Positions 1 through 7,297 of a stretch of 49,752 nucleotides of DNA are shown in pieces (position 1 is the stretch's first letter; each line of letters opens with the position of its first letter). Origin of the DNA: Pseudomonas folii (GTDB lineage: Bacteria; Pseudomonadota; Gammaproteobacteria; Pseudomonadales; Pseudomonadaceae); contig NZ_JACONW010000026.1 of NCBI RefSeq assembly GCF_014357575.1, positions 1-49,752 of the forward strand, in the 5' to 3' direction. The position numbers and the translations under genes are program-made. Under the pieces are notes generated by a model. The model was not told the DNA's origin. It worked only from the letters and a program-made list of their open reading frames with translations, and ran no database searches.

Positions 1-4
1 GTTG

Positions 5-27
5 ATAGGAGCGGCTTTAGCCGCGAG
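5..27. repeat. One arm of a REP-like repeat at the window edge
   Basis: The stretch reads as taggagcggctttagccgcg plus neighbours, the core of a common Pseudomonas REP-type sequence with an internal GCGGCttta-GCCGC palindrome. The partner arm, if there is one, would lie to the left of the window. A related core (ggctttagcc) recurs in the inverted repeat near 23.1 kb. Confidence 0.55.
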
Positions 28-127
28 CACAACGACCCGATTACAAGCCATTTGCAATGTTGCCGCGATTAACCGGGCGGGCACGGGTACAATGTCGGCC
101 TTTCTCTCAAGTAACGGCTTTTTTGTC

Positions 128-838
128 ATGTCAGAACCCATCCGCCTCTCCAAACGCCTGATCGAACTGACCGGCTGCTCCCGTCGGGAGGCTGAGCTGT
201 ATATCGAAGGCGGCTGGGTCACCGTGGACGGTAAAGTCATCGATGAACCACAGTACAAGGTTGATATCGAAACCGTCGTCCTTGATCGCGAAGCCAAGGC
301 TGATGCCCCCGAGCCGGTGACCATCATCTTCCACAAACCGGCCGCCCTCAGCGAAGCCGACGCTCTGGCGCTGATTACCCCCGCCACCCTCTCGGAAGAG
401 CACAGCTTCGGCAAACGTCCGTTGAAGGGGCACTTTCTGCGCCTGGAACCCATATCGACCCTGCAGGCCAATGCCAGCGGCCTGATGGTGTTCAGTCAGG
501 ACTGGAAGATCCTCCGTAAGCTCACCGATGATCGCAGCAAGATCGAGCAAGAGTACGTGGTGGAAATCTCCGGCGAGATGGTCGCCCACGGTCTCAACCG
601 CCTCAATCACGGCATGACTTACAAAGGTGCCGAACTGCCCAAGGTCAAAGCCAGCTGGCAGAGCGAGAACCGCCTGCGTTTCGCGATGAAAAACCCTCAG
701 CCCGGCGTTATCGCCCAAATGTGTGAAGCCGTGGGCCTGAAGATCGTTTCAGTCCGCCGTATCCGCATTGGCGGCGTGTCCATGGGCAAGCTGCCCGAAG
801 CCCAATGGCGCTACATGACTTCCAAAGAGAAGTTCTAA
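128..838 (+). CDS. S4-domain pseudouridine-synthase-like protein (RsuA/RluF fold) with altered catalytic motif
   Basis: Protein of 236 aa. Residues about 5-50 form an S4 RNA-binding domain (IRLSKRLIELTGCSRREAEL). The rest resembles the RsuA/RluB/RluF family of rRNA pseudouridine synthases, with the trailing QEYVVEISGEM strand and a C-terminal VGLKIVSVRRIRIGG segment. Family enzymes carry a GRLDxxTxGL motif whose Asp is the nucleophile. Here the aligned stretch is ISTLQANASGL (about residues 109-119), so Gly-Arg becomes Ser-Thr and the catalytic Asp becomes Gln113. Sequence inspection therefore argues against normal pseudouridylation activity. It may be an RNA-binding protein derived from the family. 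I start at the ATG at 128 because the S4 domain begins directly after it. The frame stays open upstream to the window edge through repeat sequence. No operon partner is obvious. Confidence 0.8.
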   Translation: MSEPIRLSKRLIELTGCSRREAELYIEGGWVTVDGKVIDEPQYKVDIETVVLDREAKADAPEPVTIIFHKPAALSEADALALITPATLSEEHSFGKRPLKGHFLRLEPISTLQANASGLMVFSQDWKILRKLTDDRSKIEQEYVVEISGEMVAHGLNRLNHGMTYKGAELPKVKASWQSENRLRFAMKNPQPGVIAQMCEAVGLKIVSVRRIRIGGVSMGKLPEAQWRYMTSKEKF

Positions 839-904
839 ATTCAGTTCAATGCTGCATGACCCGCTCATGCACCGTGACCCCAGCCTTATCAGGATTTACG
901 CATC

Positions 905-1366
905 ATGATGAACAACGACGTATTGCGCAGCGTGCGCTACATGCTTGATATCAGCGACGGCAAGATTGTCGACATCACAAAGCTCGGCGGAATGGAGATT
1001 TCCAAGGCTGATGTCATCGCCTTCACCAAGAAGGAAGAGGAAGAAGGCTATCTGAATTGCAGCGATGAAATCATGGCGCACTTCCTGGATGGTCTGGTGA
1101 TCTTCAAGCGCGGCAAGGACGACAGCCGTCCGCCTCAGCCAGTCGAACTGCCCGTCACCAACAACACCGTGCTGAAGAAACTGCGCGTTGCCTTCGAGCT
1201 TAAAGAAGAGGACATGCATGCAATCCTCAAGTCCGTGGAATTCCCGGTATCCAAACCCGAACTGAGCGCACTGTTCCGCAAATTCGGTCACAGCAACTAC
1301 CGTACGTGTGGCGACCAGTTGCTGCGCAACTTCCTCAAGGGCCTGACCCTGCGGGTTCGTCCTTGA
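905..1366 (+). CDS. yehS: YehS-like DUF1456 family protein
   Basis: Protein of 153 aa that I recognise as the YehS/DUF1456 family, of unknown biochemical role. It is built from two similar halves: NNDVLRSVRYMLDISDGKIVDI near the N-terminus and NNTVLKKLRVAFELKEEDMHAI in the middle. This tandem duplication is the usual feature of the family. No signal peptide or membrane segment is visible. Two adjacent ATG codons (905 and 908) are possible starts, and an AGGA about 10 bases upstream serves either. It follows the S4-domain gene by 66 bases on the same strand and is followed by a REP-type inverted repeat. Confidence 0.85.
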   Translation: MMNNDVLRSVRYMLDISDGKIVDITKLGGMEISKADVIAFTKKEEEEGYLNCSDEIMAHFLDGLVIFKRGKDDSRPPQPVELPVTNNTVLKKLRVAFELKEEDMHAILKSVEFPVSKPELSALFRKFGHSNYRTCGDQLLRNFLKGLTLRVRP

Positions 1367-1393
1367 CCCCAGTGACTCTGAATCAATACGCAC

Positions 1394-1466
1394 CCGGTAA
1401 GAGCGAACTTGTTCGCGAGGCAGTGTTTTGCGATACCGCGCCTCGCGAACAACTCGCTCCTACCGG
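1394..1466. repeat. REP-type inverted repeat pair
   Basis: The left arm (1394-1421) and right arm (1440-1466) are near-perfect inverted copies of a sequence containing gagcga and gttcgcgaggc. They differ by one indel and one or two bases, and the spacer is about 18 bp. This is the paired (BIME-like) form of Pseudomonas REP repeats. The right arm ends only 20 bp before the trmO start. Confidence 0.8.
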
Positions 1467-1486
1467 ATGCCTGATTCCGCACATCC

Positions 1487-2191
1487 ATGACTGACTCCTA
1501 CAACATCTCCCCCATCGGATTTGTCCGGTCCTGCTTCAAGGAGAAGTTCGCCATCCCGCGTCAGCCGCAATTGGCTCCGGCGGCTCGTGGCGTGCTGGAA
1601 TTGGTCGCGCCGTTCGATCAGGGCGATGCGGTGCAGGGCTTGGAACACGTCAGCCATGTCTGGTTGCTGTTCCTGTTTCATCTGGCCCTGGAAGACAAAC
1701 CACGCCTGAAAGTGCGCCCACCACGGCTAGGCGGCAATCAGTCGATGGGTGTATTCGCGACCCGCGCTACCCACCGTCCGAATGGCATCGGCCAGTCGGT
1801 GGTCAAACTGGACAAAGTCGAAGCGGGGCGTCTGTATTTGTCAGGGATCGACCTGCTGGACGGCACTCCAGTACTCGACATCAAGCCCTACGTGCCTTAC
1901 GCCGACAATGTAGCGAACGCCACCAACGCAATTGCGAGCGCCGCCCCTGCACTTATTCCTGTGAACTGGGAGGAGTCAGCCTTGAAGCAGGCCTACGAGC
2001 ACGGTTTGCGTCTGGATGAGCCGCTTATCGAGTTGGTCGAGCAATGCCTGGCGCAGGACCCTCGCCCGGCCTATCAGACACCGCCCCCGGAACGCCGCTA
2101 TGGCGCGCAGTTCTGGGACCTGGACGTGCGCTGGCACTACCCCGAGCCCGGCGTCATCAAGGTGCTTGAAGTGGTGCTGGCCAACGCCTGA
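1487..2191 (+). CDS. trmO: tRNA (N6-threonylcarbamoyladenosine37-N6)-methyltransferase TrmO
   Basis: Protein of 234 aa, close to the length of E. coli TsaA/TrmO (about 235). The family uses S-adenosylmethionine to N6-methylate the t6A37 residue of threonine tRNAs, giving m6t6A. The N-terminal beta-barrel domain shows the family sequences ISPIGFVRSCFKEKFAIPRQ, SHVWLLFLFH and GVFATRATHRPNGIGQSVV; the last contains the conserved RPNPIG-type SAM-binding motif, here RPNGIG. The ATG at 1487 has no clear Shine-Dalgarno, because the sequence just upstream is the end of a REP arm. A terminator shared with fpr follows. Confidence 0.93.
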   Translation: MTDSYNISPIGFVRSCFKEKFAIPRQPQLAPAARGVLELVAPFDQGDAVQGLEHVSHVWLLFLFHLALEDKPRLKVRPPRLGGNQSMGVFATRATHRPNGIGQSVVKLDKVEAGRLYLSGIDLLDGTPVLDIKPYVPYADNVANATNAIASAAPALIPVNWEESALKQAYEHGLRLDEPLIELVEQCLAQDPRPAYQTPPPERRYGAQFWDLDVRWHYPEPGVIKVLEVVLANA

Positions 2192-2213
2192 TCAGACCAC
2201 TTATCTGCGCCCA

Positions 2214-2253
2214 CAAAAAAACCGCCTGGTCCGTGACCCCCAGGCGGTTTTCT
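2214..2253. terminator. Bidirectional terminator between trmO and fpr
   Basis: A 9-bp stem, accgcctgg (2221-2229) with ccaggcggt (2240-2248), is flanked by seven A bases on the left and TTTTCTT on the right. It therefore works as an intrinsic terminator in both directions, for trmO (+) and the converging fpr (-). Confidence 0.92.
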
Positions 2254-2303
2254 TGTCACTTCAGCGGATTGTGCGAACACACTCCACTCCGTAATTTCAG
2301 CGT

Positions 2304-3083
2304 TTACTTCTCGACGAATGCACGCTCGATCAGATAATCGCCTGGCTCGCGCATGCGCGGAGAAACCGTCAGACCGAAGCTGTTGAGCACTTCGCTGGTT
2401 TCATCGAGCATGCTTGGACTACCACACAACATGGCACGGTCGTCCTGAGGGTTGATCGGTGGCAGACCGATGTCGCTGAACAGCTTGCCGCTGCGCATCA
2501 GGTCAGTCAGACGACCTTCGTTCTCGAAAGGCTCGCGCGTAACGGTTGGGTAGTAGATCAGCTTGTCGCGCAGCGCTTCGCCGAAGAACTCGTTCTGTGG
2601 CAGGTGCTCGGTGATGAATTCGCGGTAAGCGACTTCATTCACATAACGCACGCCGTGACACAGAATGACTTTCTCGAAACGCTCATAGGTTTCAGGGTCC
2701 TGAATGACGCTCATGAACGGCGCCAGACCAGTACCGGTGCTGAGAAGGTAAAGATGCTTGCCCGGCTTGAGGTCGTCGAGAACCAGCGTGCCCGTAGGCT
2801 TTTTGCTGATGATGATCTCATCGCCTTCCTTCAAGTGTTGCAACTGCGAAGTCAGGGGACCATCAGGTACTTTGATGCTGAAAAATTCGAGATGCTCTTC
2901 CCAGTTCGGGCTGGCGATCGAGTAGGCGCGCATGAGCGGGCGACCGTTTGGCTGCTGCAGACCAATCATGACGAACTGACCGTTCTCGAAACGCAGACCT
3001 GGATCGCGGGTGCACTTGAAACTGAAGAGTGTGTCGTTCCAGTGGTGGACGCTTAGAACACGCTCGTGGTTCATGTTGCTCAT
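2304..3083 (-). CDS. fpr: Ferredoxin/flavodoxin-NADP(+) reductase
   Basis: Protein of 259 aa, the usual length of the Pseudomonas Fpr. It moves electrons between NADPH and ferredoxin or flavodoxin through FAD and supports oxidative-stress defence, Fe-S cluster maintenance and iron release. The FAD site RAYSIASP is at residues 52-59, the NADP-binding STGTGLAPFMS at about 115-125, and the chain ends in AFVEK. The ATG at 3083 sits in a poor GGAGTTTTC-type context (aggagttttcacgtaa upstream). A promoter with TTAACA / 17 bp / TAGAAT lies 56-84 bp upstream. The divergent LysR gene next door corresponds to FinR, the known activator of fpr in P. putida. Confidence 0.95.
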   Translation of the reverse strand: MSNMNHERVLSVHHWNDTLFSFKCTRDPGLRFENGQFVMIGLQQPNGRPLMRAYSIASPNWEEHLEFFSIKVPDGPLTSQLQHLKEGDEIIISKKPTGTLVLDDLKPGKHLYLLSTGTGLAPFMSVIQDPETYERFEKVILCHGVRYVNEVAYREFITEHLPQNEFFGEALRDKLIYYPTVTREPFENEGRLTDLMRSGKLFSDIGLPPINPQDDRAMLCGSPSMLDETSEVLNSFGLTVSPRMREPGDYLIERAFVEK

Positions 3084-3138
3084 TTACGTGAAAACTCCTG
3101 AAATTCGCTTGCGCCGGGGAGGAACGCTATTGCGCAGT

Positions 3139-3167
3139 ATTCTAGTGGGAAGCACAATATCTGTTAA
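3139..3167 (-). promoter_or_regulatory. Sigma70-type promoter of fpr
   Basis: On the minus strand TTAACA (-35, at 3162-3167) and TAGAAT (-10, at 3139-3144) are separated by exactly 17 bp. Each hexamer matches consensus at 5 of 6 positions. The predicted transcript starts near 3132 and has a leader of about 50 bases before the fpr ATG. Confidence 0.7.
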
Positions 3168-3184
3168 ATGAATTATTAAGATAT
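3157..3184. promoter_or_regulatory. Candidate LysR-type operator in the fpr/finR gap
   Basis: ATATC (3157-3161) and GATAT (3180-3184) form an inverted repeat around an AT-rich centre that also holds TTAA (3164-3167 and 3176-3179). It covers the fpr -35 hexamer and lies 21 bp upstream of the finR start. Such a position fits a LysR-type activator site for fpr that also allows autoregulation. Function is inferred from position only. Confidence 0.45.
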
Positions 3185-3204
3185 GGGTAATCGGTTATAT
3201 AGAT

Positions 3205-4140
3205 ATGCGATTTACTTTACGTCAACTCCAGGTTTTTGTAGCCGTCGCCCAGCAGGAAAGCGTTTCCCGTGCGGCGATCCTCCTGTCGCTATCGCAATCG
3301 GCGGCCAGTACCTCCATCACCGAACTGGAGCGCCAGTCCAGTTGCCAACTGTTCGATCGGGCAGGCAAACGCCTGAGCCTGAATGCCACCGGACGACAGC
3401 TGCTCCCCAAGGCGGTCGCCCTGCTGGACCAGGCCAAAGAGATCGAGGACCTGCTCAATGGCAAGTCCGGCTTCGGCTCACTGGCAGTAGGCGCAACCCT
3501 GACCATTGGCAACTATCTGGCGACCCTGCTGATCGGCAGCTTCATGCAGCGCCACCCGGAAAGCCAGGTCAAACTGCATGTGCAGAACACTGCGCATATC
3601 GTGCAGCAAGTTGCTCACTACGAAATTGACCTGGGTCTGATCGAGGGTGACTGCACTCATCCAGATATTGAGGTGCAGCGCTGGGTCGAGGATGAACTGG
3701 TGGTGTTCTGCGCCCCTCAGCATCCTTTGGCCAAACGCGGACATGCCAGCCTGGAAGAGTTGACTGAAGAAGCATGGATTCTGCGCGAACAAGGCTCAGG
3801 AACCCGCCTGACGTTTGATCAGGCAATGCGTCACCATCGTAATGCGCTGAATGTGCGTCTGGAGCTGGAACACACCGAAGCCATCAAACGTGCCGTGGAG
3901 TCGGGTCTGGGGATTGGTTGTATTTCGCGACTGGCGCTCAGGGATGCGATTCGGCGTGGCAGCCTGGTGGCAGTGGAAACACCGGAGCTGGACTTGTCGC
4001 GAGAGTTTTACTTCATCTGGCACAAGCAGAAGTACCAGACTTCTGCCATGCGCGAGTTTCTCGACCTGTGCCGCTCATTGACCGAAGGCGTAAAACGCAG
4101 CGACGAAATCGTGCTGCCAAGCATGTACCCGGTGACTTAA
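3205..4140 (+). CDS. finR: LysR-type transcriptional regulator FinR
   Basis: Protein of 311 aa with the LysR layout. An N-terminal winged helix-turn-helix (about residues 1-60, LRQLQVFVAVAQQESVSRAA followed by LSLSQSAASTSITELE) precedes a periplasmic-binding-like effector domain (from about residue 90, GSLAVGATLTIGNYLATLLI). Its position divergent from fpr is that of FinR, which in P. putida activates fpr under superoxide stress and sulfur-related conditions. That identity rests on context plus family. The ATG at 3205 leaves 121 bp to the fpr start, so both promoters share this gap. Its stop overlaps the end of the converging dgkA by 4 bp. Confidence 0.88.
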   Translation: MRFTLRQLQVFVAVAQQESVSRAAILLSLSQSAASTSITELERQSSCQLFDRAGKRLSLNATGRQLLPKAVALLDQAKEIEDLLNGKSGFGSLAVGATLTIGNYLATLLIGSFMQRHPESQVKLHVQNTAHIVQQVAHYEIDLGLIEGDCTHPDIEVQRWVEDELVVFCAPQHPLAKRGHASLEELTEEAWILREQGSGTRLTFDQAMRHHRNALNVRLELEHTEAIKRAVESGLGIGCISRLALRDAIRRGSLVAVETPELDLSREFYFIWHKQKYQTSAMREFLDLCRSLTEGVKRSDEIVLPSMYPVT

Positions 4141-4502
4141 CCGAACAGAATCAATACCCAGACCGCGGCGATCATTGTCAGCGAGACCATCTGGGCAGCG
4201 CTGCCCATGTCCTTGGCATTCTTCGAAAGGGGATGCAGATCCAGCGAGATGCGGTCGATGGCAGCTTCGACCGCAGAGTTCAGCAGTTCAACGATCAACG
4301 CCAGCAGGCAGACAGCGATCAACAGTGCCCGCTCGCCCTTGCTGACGTCGACTATAAAAGCCAGGGGCACAAGGATTACATTGAGGAGCACCAATTGTCG
4401 AAATGCAGCTTCACCCTTGAAAGCGGCAGACAGCCCATCGAACGAATAACCGGCGGCATTCAGAATACGTTTCAGGCCCGTTTGGCCTTTGAAAGGAGAC
4501 AT
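4137..4502 (-). CDS. dgkA: Diacylglycerol kinase
   Basis: Protein of 121 aa, the size of E. coli DgkA (122). This small inner-membrane kinase phosphorylates diacylglycerol to phosphatidic acid and recycles lipid released during osmoregulated glucan synthesis. Three hydrophobic segments are visible (LVLLNVILVPLAFIV, ALLIAVCLLALIVELLNSAV, MVSLTMIAAVWVLILFG). The family signature around ELLNSAVEAAIDRI and the downstream KNAKDMGSAA are intact. I use the ATG at 4502 (MSPFKG). A TTG at 4520 would add six residues, and neither start has a strong Shine-Dalgarno. It is downstream of erdR on the same strand. Confidence 0.94.
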   Translation of the reverse strand: MSPFKGQTGLKRILNAAGYSFDGLSAAFKGEAAFRQLVLLNVILVPLAFIVDVSKGERALLIAVCLLALIVELLNSAVEAAIDRISLDLHPLSKNAKDMGSAAQMVSLTMIAAVWVLILFG

Positions 4503-4583
4503 AGATAGGCTGCTGTGCAAAAAAGATGATGGAAGCTAATTCAGGACAGATCAAAAAAATGTGAACGCCTGCAGTACGCTTAA

Positions 4584-5234
4584 TTACCCGTTCGGGGAAA
4601 TGGATTCCAGTTGTTGCAGAAGCAACGCGGCCTGGGTCCGGGTGCGGACTCCCAGCTTGCGGAAAATCGCCGTGACATGGGCCTTGATCGTTGCTTCAGA
4701 CACGGTCAGCTCATAGGCAATCTGTTTGTTAAGCAACCCTTCACAGACCATGGTCAGTACGCGGAACTGCTGAGGCGTCAAACTGGCCAGGCCAGCGCTC
4801 GCGGCCTTGGCTTCATCAGAAACGCTGACGGTTTCGTTAACCTGTGGCGGCCACCAGACATCCCCTTCAAGAACCGTGCGTACCGCCTTTTGAATGGTCT
4901 CAAGCGGGCTCGACTTTGGAATGAAACCACTGGCACCAAATTCACGAGACCTGACAACAATCGCAGCTTCTTCCTGAGCCGACACCATTACCACCGGGAT
5001 CTGCGGGTATTGTCCGCGCAGCAGCACCAGACCGGAAAAGCCATAGGCGCCCGGCATGTTCAAATCCAGCAACACCAGATCCCAGTCAGCCTTCTCGCCC
5101 AGACAGGTTTCCAACTGAGCAATGCTATCGGCCTCCACCAGCCTCACATCCGGACCAAGGCCAAGGCTCAACGCCTGATGCAACGCGCTGCGAAACAGCG
5201 GATGGTCATCGGCAATCAGGATTTCGTAAGTCAT
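4584..5234 (-). CDS. erdR: NarL/LuxR-type response regulator ErdR
   Basis: Protein of 216 aa with an N-terminal receiver domain (IADDHPLF acidic pair, phospho-acceptor Asp in DLVLLDLNMPG, Lys in FIPKSSP) and a C-terminal LuxR helix-turn-helix (LTPQQFRVLTMVCEGLLNKQ, then LTVSEATIKAHVTAIFRKLG). Gene order next to dgkA and the sequence fit ErdR of P. aeruginosa (PA3604; CrbR/ErdR group), which controls ethanol oxidation and acetate use, usually with a histidine kinase encoded elsewhere. The start at 5234 is chosen because the receiver domain begins there and CAGGA lies 6 bases upstream. The open frame further upstream has no domain content. Confidence 0.85.
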   Translation of the reverse strand: MTYEILIADDHPLFRSALHQALSLGLGPDVRLVEADSIAQLETCLGEKADWDLVLLDLNMPGAYGFSGLVLLRGQYPQIPVVMVSAQEEAAIVVRSREFGASGFIPKSSPLETIQKAVRTVLEGDVWWPPQVNETVSVSDEAKAASAGLASLTPQQFRVLTMVCEGLLNKQIAYELTVSEATIKAHVTAIFRKLGVRTRTQAALLLQQLESISPNG

Positions 5235-5477
5235 GGGTGTTCCTGTACTTATCAAGTGAGCGCCGATCCATTCAGCACCCAGCAACGCATGGGCAGATGC
5301 CAGCAGACGCTTGTAACAACACAAAGCGCGAACCTGACCGGGCAAAAAGCAAGTGTCCGGCTCTCTACGCGGCGCCAGCATGCCCAGCGAAACCGGGGTG
5401 GTCAAGCATTAACCCGGCCGCCAACTGCTGTTATTGTGCGCTCATCTGCGGGTAACTCGCGGCGCAACCTTATCTCG

Positions 5478-6188
5478 TCAGAGAAAAGCCTTCAGGTGAG
5501 TATGGGGGACGTCGTCTGAATCGATGGCTTTTTGATACTTCGCGCCCAGATAGTGAGCGGTAAATACATCCAGATAGGCATCCAGCACACCGCTGGCCTG
5601 CGTATCGCCAGCCAGCTCAAGACACAGCGCAGCCACTTCCGCGGTGCAGAAATGATCGTCACGTTTAGAGCGGCGCAGACGGTAACGGGACATCTGTTCC
5701 GGTTCCAGGCTGAGTACCGGAAAACGCTCCAGGTAAGGACTTTTGCGAAACATCTTGCGCGCTTCGGTCCACGTCGCGTCCAGCAAAATGAACAACGGGC
5801 GCTTGCCCTCCTCCGGTACGACTTGATTGACCACCCGTTCTGGAGCAACAAACTCGCCCGGGAAGACGATGTAAGGCTGCCATTGAGGATCATCCAGCAA
5901 CGCCATTAATTGCTCATCAACGTCGATACGCGACCAGCCGAACGCATGGGTGTCGTCGATCACATCGGCAATCAACCAGCCGGTATTCGTTGGCTTCAGC
6001 GGCTCGGTGTCATACATCAGTAAACACATGGCCGAGTTTGCAGCCACATTGGGCTTCCACCCGCACAGACAGTAATCGGGGATGACCCGACACCGATTGC
6101 AACGGGGCGCACGCGACCCACGGGCAATAAACGGCTTGGTACTCTGCGCCAGTCGGCGGTCGCGCAGGCGAGAAACGGCATGACTCAT
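5478..6188 (-). CDS. DTW-domain tRNA-uridine aminocarboxypropyltransferase
   Basis: Protein of 236 aa of the DTW family (TapT/YfiP in E. coli). The family transfers the 3-amino-3-carboxypropyl group of S-adenosylmethionine to a tRNA uridine, producing acp3U. Visible signs are a cysteine cluster near the N-terminus (RCNRCRVIPDYCLCGW, probably metal-binding), the name-giving DxTW motif in LLDATWTEARKMFRKSPYL, and a conserved SRYRLRRSKRDDHFCTAE stretch. I start at the ATG at 6188 (MSHAVSRLRD); the open frame continues upstream but looks non-coding. No clear Shine-Dalgarno is seen. It is divergent from the exported-protein gene that follows. Confidence 0.87.
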   Translation of the reverse strand: MSHAVSRLRDRRLAQSTKPFIARGSRAPRCNRCRVIPDYCLCGWKPNVAANSAMCLLMYDTEPLKPTNTGWLIADVIDDTHAFGWSRIDVDEQLMALLDDPQWQPYIVFPGEFVAPERVVNQVVPEEGKRPLFILLDATWTEARKMFRKSPYLERFPVLSLEPEQMSRYRLRRSKRDDHFCTAEVAALCLELAGDTQASGVLDAYLDVFTAHYLGAKYQKAIDSDDVPHTHLKAFL

Positions 6189-6426
6189 GAAGGCATGCGC
6201 CGATGAATGGGGAGCGTGAACACTGAAGTAACCCGGCGGGGTGAATAGTCCGCGCAGTTTACCAGAGCAGCGCCCCATCCCGCCTGCACTGTCGATGGAT
6301 GAATCGCTTTCACTGCCCGTCATCCTTATACTTCTCCCCCATTCACGCGCATCCAGCTTTGCTGCCTGCTGAACATACGTCCAAGTCACCGGTCCAACGG
6401 GCCAGTCACTGAATCAGGAGAATTTA

Positions 6427-6837
6427 ATGCTGCGCCTAACTGTCCCCACCCTCACGCTGCTGCTTGCTGCCCCATTCTTCGCCCAGGCGGCGTCGAAGCA
6501 GGATTTCGAACTGAGCAAGATGCTCGAAAAAGTTGCGAAAGAAAGCAGCGTCGGCACGCCACGGGCTATCAATGAGGACATTCTCGATCAGGGCTACACG
6601 GTTGATGGCAACCAGCTGATCAATCATTTGAGTGTTCGTGAAGGCCAGGCCCAGCAAATGCGCGCCAATCCTGATGCGGTTCGTAATCAACTGGGTAACA
6701 GTGTTTGTCATAACAACGGCTATCGCCAGTTGATGACCAAAGGCGCGGTACTGAAGTATCAGTTCACCGAGTACAAGACCAACCGTCCGGTGACCAGCCA
6801 GGTTTTCAAGGCCAGCGACTGTTCGGTCAAGAAGTAA
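6427..6837 (+). CDS. Small exported protein, PA3611-like (quorum-sensing-regulated virulence factor family)
   Basis: Protein of 136 aa with a clear Sec signal peptide (LTVPTLTLLLAAPFFAQAAS, cleavage likely after AQA) and a mature domain of about 114 residues with two cysteines (in NSVCHNNGY and KASDCSVKK) that could pair. Length, sequence and location between the DTW gene and the LOG/recX/recA region match P. aeruginosa PA3611, a structurally solved family annotated as quorum-sensing-regulated virulence factor. Biochemical function is unknown. CAGGAG lies 6 bases before the ATG, a strong ribosome binding site. A repeat-rich 460-bp gap follows. Confidence 0.82.
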   Translation: MLRLTVPTLTLLLAAPFFAQAASKQDFELSKMLEKVAKESSVGTPRAINEDILDQGYTVDGNQLINHLSVREGQAQQMRANPDAVRNQLGNSVCHNNGYRQLMTKGAVLKYQFTEYKTNRPVTSQVFKASDCSVKK

Positions 6838-6895
6838 GAACTTACCAAATCTTGTCCTGTAAGAGTACGCCGCGCTGTAGCGGAGCTCGGGGACC

Positions 6896-6985
6896 CTGTA
6901 GGAGTGAGCTTGCTCGCGATTTGATTTTTCATTCGATAAATCATCGTCTGATCTGACGCTATCGCGAGCAAGCTCGCTCCTACAG
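6896..6985. repeat. REP-type inverted repeat pair, gagcttgctcgcga family
   Basis: The arms at 6896-6920 and 6961-6985 are 25-bp inverted copies with a single mismatch, separated by 40 bp. The arm core (gagcttgctcgcga) is one of the commonest Pseudomonas repeat sequences. Confidence 0.9.
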
Positions 6986-7019
6986 TAAAAATCATTCCAA
7001 ATCGATACTTCAATATTGT

Positions 7020-7095
7020 TTGATAGGAGCTGCAGCAGGCTGCGAAAGCGTTATTTCTGACACGCAGATATTCGCAGCCTTCGGCAGCGCCTACA
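7020..7095. repeat. REP-type inverted repeat pair, gctgc/ggctgcgaa family
   Basis: The arms at about 7024-7046 and 7071-7095 are imperfect inverted copies, both ending in ggctgcgaa/ttcgcagcc. The sequence family differs from the pair 35 bp to the left. Confidence 0.75.
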
Positions 7096-7297
7096 GATTC
7101 TCCGCCACTGCCCGCCAGTGCTACGCGTGTCCTCTATTCCATCCGCCCCATCCCGGTTCGACCAGCGGAAATTTTATGCCATAAACAAACGTTGCCAGTT
7201 CCAGGCAGGCTAGGCACATTATCGAATTGGAATAAGCGTCACGCTTCAGACGACGGTACGAGCTGAAGCGATGATTTCGCGCACGGAGAAGCCATTA

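Larger units (their letters stand above)
6838..7297. other. 460-bp intergenic gap carrying two repeat pairs
   Basis: No gene is supported here. The left half is occupied by two different REP-type inverted repeats (6896-6985 and 7020-7095). The right half (7096-7297) shows no recognisable gene and presumably carries the promoter of the LOG-family gene. Confidence 0.7.

Noticed and set aside
4503..4583. A possible terminator between erdR and dgkA (T-run near 4552-4559 on the minus strand)
   Set aside because: The only pairing found (GAACG/CGTTC) has a large loop and is not directly next to the T-run.
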